Below, one piece after another: positions 50,413-62,253 of a stretch of 64,000 bases of DNA. Numbering within the stretch: the first letter of the stretch is position 1; the number at the start of each line of letters is the position of its first letter. A program made the position numbers and the translations under genes. The notes beneath the pieces were generated by a model, which saw nothing but the letters and a program-made list of their open reading frames with translations, was not told the DNA's origin and made no database searches. The DNA is from Amphiura filiformis (lineage: Eukaryota > Echinodermata > Ophiuroidea > Amphilepidida > Amphiuridae). The DNA lies in assembly GCF_039555335.1 (NCBI RefSeq), contig NC_092637.1, positions 41,173,726 through 41,237,725 on the forward strand, written 5' to 3'.

Positions 50413-51943
50413 TATATATAAATATATAAATAATACCACAATCATAAAATGATCAAGTTATAGGCCTACTCCAAACTCTTCCATGTATGCTTTACAGTTT
50501 TCTGTCATGCAACTACCGCCAGGCCATGTAATACAGCGAGCCATTGCCAACGCGCGGCGCACACTTAGCACGCGAAGCGAGGTAGCGCGTAATTGCTGTC
50601 TTTACTGCATACGCGATCAGCACAGTGTACAATACAACGCGAGTATGCAGGCCCGTTAATTGCCGGTACTGATTAAGAGCTGAATAATACGGCTATATAT
50701 TATACGGTAATTTATGAACGCTGAACAATACGAAATTATATTATTTGGCTATTAACAAATGAAATGTCGTTATTCATGTCTACTGAATGATAAATTTTAA
50801 TATTAGTTTGAAATGTAATCTCTTCTTTCCAAATACAAAATTTTCTCTTCTTTGTTTTCAACCTTTAATCAAATGTATACTTTAAAGTGCAAAAATGGCC
50901 CCCATTTAATATTCTTATTACAAATGTATTTATTTATTTTTAAACGTATTGGTAATTTGTATGTCTCGTTAGGTCATGGCGAATTGTTGGATTGCCATCA
51001 AGTGAACATTTCCAGCTGAGCCGGGCACCAACTAGACTTCTCCGTAGTCCACTTTCCCATTTTGCATACTCTGGCCATAACATTTAAGCATAAAACTCTG
51101 ATTTATATTGATTTGTGTGCAACTGATAGATTTTCACATCTGTATCTGATCTTTTCAGTCACCGCACTCCCTCTGTTTGTTAGCTTCCCATGTGCGCTAT
51201 CAATAAACTGGTAGATTCCAAAATCAGAATTGTTCAGTATTAAAGTGAGCCATTATAATTATGCAAGATAATGTTGCATTCAGTTACTTTTATTGTCACT
51301 AATTATCTGATATTTTTAACTCTTTATGACCATTTTACTATTGAATACTTTAATTTTAATAAACATCAGTATAATTTTGAGTTCAACGAAATGGGTTCAT
51401 CATGACTAATAATAACATATTTTTAATAAAATTCGACTATGGCATAGTCTAGTCACCAACTTATGCTTTCCATTTTGGGTAATCAAAAGTAGACACAGTT
51501 AGTTTAAAATACCTTCATTATCTTTATCCCATATTGTATGCATAATACAACATTTTCTTTTCCTTTTTTCTTCAGCTTTTAAGCAAAAGTGAAAAAAAAA
51601 ACCCTATTTAATTTTGTTATAAAATGCAAAATCATTATTTTATTTGCTCGACTTTTTTCGGGCACCTACTGATTTTCGTATTATTGTTTGCCTCATAACC
51701 TCACCAGGTCATGAAGAATTGTTGGCTCGCCACGCAGTGCCAATTTACAGGTGGTTCAATCACCAATGTATTGGTTTTATTCTGGGTAATTAAAAAAAAT
51801 AGTCTATACAAAATCACATACGGTTAAATATAAGTTTCAAATGGTCAGTCTCAGATGTGAAACGGAAGATGATAATAATACAGAATTTTCATTTTTTTAA
51901 ATCTTTTTCTTTAGCAATGGTACTTGATAGTGAAACAGTGCAC

Positions 51944-52286
51944 AGGGCCGGATTTACCATAGGGCCAGATGGGCCCGGGCCCAGGGCGCCCAAATTTTGG
52001 GGGCCCCCAAAATTGCCTTGTGCAGAGTGCATCTTCCATTTTAGCCGAAAAACACCATGTTTTGAGCCAAAATAGGGTACAAGAATTGCACAATTTTGCG
52101 CGCTTCGCGCGCACTGGCCTGTTGTATAGCAAAATTCAGCTTCAATTTGGGATAAAATAGTCTTAAAATATCATAGCAGAATCGATAAACTTGCCCACTT
52201 GAGGTCACATGCCTTCCTCACGGTGCATTTGGGGGCCTCAAAATTTTGGCCTGGCCCAGGGCCCCCAAAAAGGTAAATCTGGCCCT
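51944..52286. mobile_element. MITE with GGCC-rich inverted ends
   Basis: AGGGCCGGATTTACCATAGG and its inverse (GGTAAATCTGGCCCT), with GGGCCCCCAAAA/TTTTGGGGG pairs. Lies about 420 bases downstream of gene A. Confidence 0.65.
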
Positions 52287-52455
52287 GATTAGTGCATCTT
52301 TAATTAAATTTTCTTGTTAAAAACTTAACCCCTCTTACCAAGTAGTAAAATGGTTGATGATAAGAATACAACATTTTTTCATAGCTCTCAAGCTCTCAAT
52401 ATATACTTAAAAGTGAAAATGTCCGTAATTTAATTTTGTTATTAAAACTGAATCA

Positions 52456-52461
52456 TTTATT
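52456..52461 (-). other. Possible poly(A) signal of gene A
   Basis: Minus-strand AATAAA about 250 bases after the gene A stop. It is a six-base match only, without transcript support. Confidence 0.3.
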
Positions 52462-52708
52462 TTCGCATTTCCTTCCCGCGCACTGACTGATTTTTGCATA
52501 TAATAAGTGTGTGCCTCGTGCATTATCATCATTAGAACACGAAGGATTTTGTGGAGTCTATCACCAACATAATTATGTGTTTCATTCTGGGTAATAAAAA
52601 GCCTATATGTTGCATATAGCTAAATTCCTTCAGTATGTCTAAAAAAGTGAATGGTTTATATTTGCCAGACATATTCGCGCGCTCTGTTGTCATATTGCTG
52701 CTCATTGC

Positions 52709-52888
52709 TCATACGTTGACATTTGCGTAGATCTGACCCTCGTCTTTGGTGTTATTATCCGCGCCAACATTTGCGTAGATTTGGGCATCATCTTCTGCCT
52801 TCTGTGTCTGCTGATGAAGGTTTTCGTACACACTTGCTGAGGATATCAGGTGAGCCTGTATGGCCTTGTAGCAGAATGTGTATTGGGC
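52709..52888 (-). CDS. Gene A terminal exon: end of D2 and tyrosine-rich tail, stop
   Basis: AQYTFCYKAIQAHLI closes D2. The tail carries VYENL and two copies of QIYANV 16 residues apart, then stop TGA at 52,709-52,711. The acceptor is preceded directly by an ATT microsatellite (52,891-52,977). Confidence 0.93.
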   Translation of the reverse strand, partial: AQYTFCYKAIQAHLISSASVYENLHQQTQKAEDDAQIYANVGADNNTKDEGQIYANVNV

Positions 52889-52893
52889 CTGTA

Positions 52894-52979
<86 letters not shown>

Positions 52980-53719
52980 CCGTTGATAATAAAAACCCTT
53001 TGGGATAAACCAAGAAGTATACGGCTGTTTTCCTGTAACAAATAAAATAATGGGAAAGTAAAACAATTGTTGTGTCTCGTGTTGATTAAATGCAACAAAG
53101 TATATATTAAATTATATTAAATAAATGTAAATTTAACCAGTAAGCATCTTACCAAGTTTCTGACAGCTTGTGGTCTAACCAATCGAAGGCGTCTAACGGC
53201 GTGGAAGATATCGATTGTTTGATTGTATTCAAGCTGATCAATAACGGACATGATGGTGCAAAATGCACATGATGCTCCTACGCCATCACTAATAAGAGGA
53301 AACAAAAGCAGATTCCCGTGATCAGAATTTCAATCATAAGATCGAAGTTAAACTAATAACTTCATGATGTCTGAAGGTACCAGACGCAACTGTAGCCGGT
53401 AACTTGCAAGGTTATGCCCGATATTGTGATTTATCCGTACCAATATATATTTTTTTTGGATAATAATCTACACCAAGATAATGTACATCTTTGGTTTAGG
53501 AATTTTCATTTTACGAATTTACTTCTAATTTTGAATAAGTTGACTCACATGCAGTGAACGGTAATACGTTGTCGGGTTTCTGGTTTGTAGTACTCTTTGA
53601 GAGACTGGATAAGTCGAAGTACTGAGTCTGGAGAAGATGGCGTGTCTTTGCCTGCTGGCCAATTCCCCAAGGCAAATTGACGGACGGTTCTGTTTCCCTA
53701 AATAATAAGACAACATTAC

Positions 53720-53768
<49 letters not shown>

Positions 53769-56700
53769 CCAATCAATCAATCAGTCAATCAATCAGTCAA
53801 ACATATGATGCAAGCATATCAATCAATCACGCAAGTAGCACATTGAATGTCAACGATTCATTCCATTTAGCGAAGAAAATGAAAATGCTTTTCTTCTCTT
53901 TAGTTATTCAGTATATTTTCCTATTTCTTTATTTTCATTCAATTCTTTCCACTCTGTTATTTTATTTCCTTTTACATAATTTGCTACTTGTTTGCATTTT
54001 ATTCGTTTCAACCCGCTATCGTCAAAATTACCTTTTCTCTTGGATTCGTAATACGAAACGTTCTCACTGTTATTCCCGGTAGACTCTTTGTATCTTCTTC
54101 TGTGCCTGTAACTGCTATTGGTCCAAAGTTTGCGGTACTTCCGATTTCTGGCCAATATGTGATCGTAGACTAGCGGGCAATATTGACAAGTAGAATAACA
54201 TGGAATATATAACATAAAAAAGACACTTCCATATTGTGTATTTGAAATATAACGTTTTTAACGATGAGATGTTTTCAGTGATGTTCTGAGTTTTTGGTGA
54301 TGGTATATACAGTAATCAACAGCATAGTGCCCTATGTAAGTTGATATCCACTGTTTAATTTCTGCATTTTTCTATTATTGCCCTTTATTCTTACAGTAAA
54401 GGATACGTATTCATATATTACAATGTATAGTGGGTCTGTATCAGGTATGAAAACGAAATGGTTATTACTTGTTACTCGAGAAATTAGACAAAATAATGCA
54501 CTTAATAAAATGTTATCCAATGTGCATTAGACACATCAAATCAGAGCGCGTGGATGATTTTAACCTCTAAACTATCATAAACTTCATGAACATTTACAAT
54601 AATGTAACAACAACAAATGAATACTTGACAGTATTCTGTTATGTTAAACTTACGGGATCTTTGTTGGTTAGTGAATTCAGCATAACGATTATGTTTGACT
54701 TATGATCATAAACCATACGCCAAATATCAGCTACGGTTTCCGGGAGTGGTGTTTGCGTCACAAGAAATTGGTCCTTTACACGGCAGCCCTATATAGACAT
54801 TGAAATTCACAAGTTGATTATGCGTGTTTTTATACGAAAAATATTTTTGGTCATTTGCCGATTTTGTTTTATGTTATTGCCGATACTACTGCTGCTAATA
54901 ATGATGAAGATGCTCCTGTTGATGCTGCTGCTGCTGATTATAAGTAGCATCGCAAAGTGGAATGATGTGTATTCCGTCCTCGCGAGTAAAGCATCCAATG
55001 TGTACAGTGCTGATTATTCGGTAGAGAATACGGGGACACAAGTGGATTTCCTAGAATATCATAAGACTAATACTTCTAAAATGAGGGGACGAGAGTAGGA
55101 TCAGAGGCATTACTGATGAAATCTTCCGCACGGAAGACGAAACGTCTAGAAAACGTAAGTAAATTCTGACTTGTACAACAAAATCTGATATTTCCTTCTA
55201 AAATGATTTCCTGTAGTTATAGCTCAATAACTATTGTTTTATTATTTCTCCTTAATTAACTTTGTATTGATCTTCGTACTCCTGGCGTTTTTTACTTACG
55301 TTAATATAAGCAGCATTGATGTAGTTGGTACTGGTTCCATCTACTTCTGTCATCAAGTACGGCCGACTACGGTCCACTGCAATAATTATTACAAAATTGA
55401 CAGTAACGAAGAGGCAAATACTGCTTTCAGCCTCACAGGCTTACGCGATAAGACATACTAAGACCATGCAAATACAGCTATAATATTAAGGGAGGATCAC
55501 AACCAGTGGGCACGACAGAATAATGATTTTTCAGTAACGACACTTCAAGCAAAGTGACATAAGATTACTTTGAGGGAGAAAATCACAATCGGTAGAGAAT
55601 CAACCCAGCGATGTTGTATAAGCTTTTGACTAGAAATCATTAGTGCAGATGTTCGAATCCTTTCCTTCTGGTTGTTAATTTTAAAAGAGCAAAATGCCAC
55701 CTAAAATGCAAAGGGCTAACAGTTACTTTATGTTCTTCCGGGCTATAAGTGACTTAATCATTGTTACACTGTTTTGGATGAATTTATTGATTGTTCTTAT
55801 GTTGTTTTAAATTTGAAACACACAACATTGATAAAGGTGCAATGATACTGATAGAGAACATATATTGAGGTTAACAACTCGTTACATACGTGGTAAGATA
55901 TCTTCAAATCTATTTTTAAGCCTGTTGCTAGGATTGAATCCACCTGTGTATTTCTCTTCGGGTAGCCACACTGTCACCTTTTCTAAAGCCTATGGAAACG
56001 ATGCATTGAAAAAAAAAAACCCTGTTATTAGTACTTAAAGCATGAATTACGAACATCTTCGGAGCCATTCAATTGTCACTTAAGTTAGGATTATATTTTG
56101 TGTTTTATACCGAATATCAAGAGCTATTATTCTCTATGTTACATGATGTATGTGCTTATACTTGCTATAGCTAATCAAGATTTATGTGCATTCTTTAATT
56201 TTGCCTTTCACCTACCCTAAATTGTTTCGCGAGACCAGTTTGTCCAGACTTCGTATCCTTGCTTCTAAGTTTCTTCAACTCTGCGTTGAAATCTACTCTG
56301 GTAATAGAAGTATCTCCACAGTGGATGTATTCGACAAGGGTGTCGAATATAAATCGGTACTGTGCCTGGAAGATAATATAATATCATAATAATATCTCAT
56401 TACAGTCGTTTATAATACAAGAATTAAGAATTGACTTAATTAAATATTTCAATGTGATGACAACAATATTAATATCAAGTGTGTCTTCAATGATGTCTTT
56501 GACTGCCCAGTTGTTCAGCCAAAGTAAGATAATAAGGTGTGTGTGGGTGGGGGTGGTGTGGGGTGTGGGTGTGTGTGTGTGGGGGGGGGGTGATTGTGAA
56601 ACCATTCTCAAAATATTGGTTTTATACGGTACTGTGGTGCAACGGCAAGGGTTTCGACTTAATTCGTTCATGATCGCAATATTGCGGTCGCGAAACACAG

Positions 56701-59700
56701 TAACATTGCCATCTTAATTGTTGATATACCAGTCATCATGCGCTCATAATTTAGGTTGCTTTTAAGATACGGGTTGAAACTAAGCAGACAATTACAGAAA
56801 GGATAAATAAATAATGTGTGAAAATATGACATTATTTTGTTGTACCATCACAAAACGCGGCTCTTTTCTTCATGTAGCCTTTTTATGGGACACCATGTAT
56901 TTGTCAGATGTTTGGCGCGGGCAATAAAATAGGGCGCAGCCGTTTTACAAATTTTGTCAGCCAAAAAAGGATCCCAGTGTTCCTGATACGACAGGCTCGC
57001 GATGGCTTTTGGCGGAACTTCATGTCAATTTTCTCTTTATGACTTACCGAAGTCTGCACCATTTTCATTCGTTTCTGTCTCATCTTGGAAACAAAGTCGT
57101 AGACATCAATAGTGCCGTCTCTCTTGGCCTGTTGCCTCATTGCTTCTATAGTGATGTATGTTCCTGTTCTCCCAACACCAGCACTATAAAATATGTTAAA
57201 TTATATTAACTGTTTTACTTGGAATGATAGTAATTTTTGGGAATTGTATATAGAAGCGATTATTGTGCTGCAGCTCGCAATGTAAAAACAATAATGATAC
57301 AAGGAACAATTTTTTATACTTAAAAGGATTTCTTTACACCATAACTTTTCTATAAAGGAAACGAGTGACAGAATTGTAACTCATGGTAACCATTGGTAAT
57401 TAGCAGAGTGCAATTCAATTACATCTGTGATTACTAACTTTTCGACTGTAATCGACTCTTTTCTCAGCTATGCTTGCAAATACCAATAACCCGAAGGTAA
57501 TTTTTTTTAACGGAGCCGAAATCACAATATAAGCTTAATAAGCCTTTATCTTCTGGATGTTTCAGATCAGTAAATGCAGGTATCAGTTGCTAAAATAAGG
57601 CTACAAAATTAAATAAAAAACAAACAAACAAAAACAAACAAAACAAACAAAAAAACCGTACCTGCAATGAATGACCGGGGGACCCGCGTTTCTTGGCTTG
57701 TAACTGTTGACTACATTCATAAAGTTGAGAAGGGAAGGGCACTGCGGCACACCCATATCTGGCCACTCAATGAAATGAAACTGTCGCAACTCACGAATTT
57801 CTCCAGTTGAAATCTGTTAAGAACGAAATCACGTTGTAAAAAGGTGAAACGAATCTACCCAAAACTGATTACGAGAAGTCCATAAAATAAGTGTATATCA
57901 GTTTGTTCAAATTGATTACAGTGAATGCATGAATGTATGATAGAATGAATGAATGAATGAATGAATGAATGAATGAATGAATGAATGAACGAACGAATGA
58001 ATGAACGGACAAAGGAATTAATGAATAAATGATGAAAGAATAAAAAATATGAATGAATACATAAATACGCATATGAATGAATGAATGAATAAATGAATGA
58101 ATGAATGAATGAATGAATGAGTAAGTGGATGAACGGACGAGCAGACGTACAACAAACATGTCAAAAGTTTCACTACATCCAAGCAGCAGAACACTGCCTA
58201 ATTTGCATAAATCCAAAATGGTTGCTATTATTTAAAATGCAAGGAAAAATGTCAAAGTGATCTTCTCAACATATAGGATTCTGAAAAAGTATAAATTGGC
58301 CTACTCAAATTGCCAGTTCTAGAGTAATTTGCAAAACATTCAAAGTCAAATTATGGGTTCCACAGGGTAAAAGGTTTTAAAATTGTTCTGCTTGCAAAAT
58401 ATTTAAAACCAAGAATAGTCCCAGGTGTTTTGTACCTGGGTAACAGAGAAAAAAAAAATGATAAAGCCCATTGAGCTCTGTTAACTTTGTCTTATTTTGT
58501 GGTGTCACCCAATGCACAAACATCCCAAAACAAGGTAACTATTCTACAATAATTGGTTTAAGTTTTGTCAAAGGACCAATAAGTTAGACCCATGTGGAGC
58601 CCAAAAGTCGACCTGATATTAGATTTTCCCTGGATTTCTGTCATGTTTTTGTGCGAGCTTTTGGATGGTGGGTGCATGTGGAATATATAAGTTTACTTCT
58701 TTTACTTTTCCCAACAACAATAATTAGTATTACATATAGCAGATATGCCCTCTACACCCCATTACATGGTAACAGAAGACATGTAAGGCAAAGACTGTTG
58801 CAAAATGTGCAAAAACTGTTGGGGGACTTCGACAACTTTAACTTTAAAAATGCCATTACCACTTTGGCTTCAAATCGTAGTACATTGAGAAACTTTGTAG
58901 TCGCCTGCTTCGCAGCCGAATGAAACGAATGAATTACTTACCTGCTCAAGTTGGAAGCGTCTGATCACAAAGTCTGCGAACTTTTCTTCTTTGTTAGGTG
59001 TTACATTGAAACCTCCCAACACAACTTTTTCCTCTGGCCAATACTGTTCACATTTGACCTATGAGATATGGATACGTGGAGCGAAGTGAACAGTTGCATT
59101 AGGTCAACACATTCCTGCTTCTCCGTGTTTTGCGTGTGGGTGCGTTGTTTTTTTAGATTTATTTTCCTACTATTTGCCAAAAAATTTATACACGTACAGT
59201 TATAAGTAAAGGGCAGAAATGTACTGACATTTGAGATAAAGAATCTTTCCAGCAAAAAATGAAATGTTGAAAAAAAGTCATTATACAGGGTGAGTCAAAA
59301 AAAGTGCAATAGAGAAAAGAATCCATTTTTATTTAAGAACCGATTTGAACCTTTTAGGTTTTTAAACATTTTATAAATGATATATCCATTAGTGACCTTG
59401 CGGGGTTATCGGGGAATTTCAGTAGAGTGATTACTCTAATGACCAAGGAGTTAAAAAATCATTATTTAGAAACAATGGAATAATGAAATAATGAAACTGT
59501 ACTATACATGTAGTGTAAGAAAAGTGACATACACTTTTGTATTTTACTCATATTTAATTTAAAAATGCAGTGATCACAGTAGACTGTTTTAGAGAGAAAG
59601 CAATTCTAATCACTCTTTTCATTTATAGCATATTGATTAGGCGTTAACCTAAATCAAAAATAAAGTTGTTGAATTATGGTTGCAGCAGTAAAAGTTGATT

Positions 59701-62220
59701 TACCTTTCCACTTTCGAAGAGCATGGTGAGCATTACCACTGTCTTGATTTTATACTGCCATATCATACGCCAAAAATCTTCTACTGATTCCGTATTTGGA
59801 CCTGTACAGGTACAAAACTTTGGTTTATGAATATTGTTTTTAAAAACTTATTGATCAAAAACTATATGGAAAAACCAAAGAGAAATCAAATCACCATTGC
59901 TTACTTAAAATAAAGATAATTATGTTGCAGTGTTAACTTGCTATATCAGAAGAAGTGAACATGGAAGGTGATGATGTTTGGTTGTTCTCGCCGTTAGAAT
60001 ACCCTACCACTAGATTTTCAATGGGAGTCATTTAAAGAATATTACATACACATGCACATTAGTGGTAATCCGACTTGTAATATGCGTGTGTGTGGAGGGG
60101 GGGGGGGGCATTCGGCCTGAATTGTCAAAAGGTGACTTAAGGGATCTAAAATGAGCGTTTATTGCGTTTCGACAGTATTTTTGTGGGACATGAGAGCACC
60201 TCAGACCTATCGAATTGCATTCTGAATACGAAGCATGTCTTTCTGATATCAAATATTTTTCATTTTTGAAAATCACAATATAATACAAATTTTATGACAA
60301 ATTAAAAAATTGATATTTTTCAAATTTTGATATATAACAGTCCTCGAAGTAAATTATATATGTAATGACATATTCTTAAAGTGTATGTAGCAGGGAGGTA
60401 AAGCCGACGGTCATTTGAACATTTTGACCTTTCATAATGAAGATATGGATTTTTTTCCCCAAAAGACCTATTTATTTTTGGTGTTTTGGGGAAAAAATCC
60501 ATATCTTCAATACGAAAGGTCCAAATTTTCAATTGATCGTCGGCTTTTCACCCCACCTACATACACTTAAAGTATAAATCATCAGATTTGTAAAGTTTAC
60601 TTCAAGTACTGTTAAATATCAAAATATTAATTTTAATGATTTGCCATAAAATGTGTATTAAATTGCGAATTTCAAAAAATCAAAATTATTTGATATCAGA
60701 ATGACATTCTTCGTATTCAGAATGCAATTCGATATGTCTGATGTGCTCTAATGTCCCACAATAAATACTGTCCAAACGTTCATACCCCAGCCCTTAAAAG
60801 AACCAAACATTAGTAAATTTTCCGAAGGGGGGGGTACGTCACCATGAACCCCTCCCACATACCCCCCACACACACACCGATTGACACCCATGTAAATTGC
60901 ATAGTATAATGTATTATATAAGGATAACTTTGTTTTGCTTCGTCTCTTGTCAGTTTCGCGGTCAAGTACATTAGTTTCTGATAAGCTGGTATCAAACATT
61001 TTTGGTTCGTTACAAGAGGGTAACTACTTAGAACGTTTAGACCACGATTAGTTTAATAATACTTAAGATTATGAAAATGTTTACCTTGACTTGCAATGTA
61101 CATATCGCTCTCATAGACACTCTGAAATGTAAATACCAAAATATCGTTTGCTTTAAAAAAACAAACACCTTAAGTATGTAATAAAAATATCTGAGTAATA
61201 GTGTTTCCCCTTTAAATATCTACACCAATTTTACCTTGTTATTAGATTTTGCGCGATCGTATCGGTAAAACAATAGATGCTGAAAGAATTACACCCCATT
61301 TAATTTCCTCACTGTATTATGGTATGGCAACCAAATCTGGGTAATCATACAATTGCAAGAATATCTTCTTTTATCTATTGCATATAGTCATTGTAATCAA
61401 AATTTACTGTTCTGAGGACAGGGTACCGTTCGCTAGTCAAATGCGTATTACCACCCTTATACGAGTAACACATTAATTTGGTGACTGATGTATGAATTCA
61501 TTTAACTTACATCTATGAAGCTTGCGTTGATGAAATCAGAGTGTGGATCACCCTCCAAAGGAGTTAAAGTCACTCTGGAGTTGTCATCTGAAAATCAAGT
61601 AAACTGAACTTATCGATACTAAGAGACTAACATACTTAAGGGATCTGGAATGAACGTTTTGAGCGTTTCGACAGTATTTTCTGTGGGACACGAGAGCACA
61701 TCAGATATATCGAATTGCATTCTGAATACGAAGAATGTCTTTCTGATATCAAATTATTTTCAAATTTTATGAAAAATTATTAAAATTTGAAATTTTTCCC
61801 ATTTTTGATATATAACAGTCCTCGGAGTAAACTTGATAAATCTAATGATATATTCTTAAAGTGTATGTAGCCGGGAGAAAAAGCCGACGATCAATTGAAA
61901 ATTTTGACCTTTCATATTAAAGATATGGATTTTTTCCCCAAAAGACCTAAATTTTCAATTAATCGTCGGTTTTTCATCCCACCTACATACACTTTAAAGT
62001 ATAAATCATCAGATTTATAAAGTTTACTACGAGTACTGTTAAATATCAAAAATATCAATTTTTAATCATTTGCCATAAAATGTGTATTACATTGCGAATT
62101 TCAATTTTTTTTTATATCAGAAGGACATTCTTCGTATTCAGAATGCAATTCGATATGTCTGTTGTGCTCTAATGTCCCACAAAAAATACTGTCCAAACGT
62201 TCATACCCCAGCCCTTAAGG

Positions 62221-62253
<33 letters not shown>

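Noticed and set aside
52723-52986. Plus-strand ORF ending in poly-asparagine and minus-strand poly-tyrosine/leucine ORFs
   Set aside because: Read-through of the AAT microsatellite.
53904-54215. Alternative ORF overlapping the D2 YWPE exon
   Set aside because: Out of frame with the conserved D2 sequence; shadow of the real exon.
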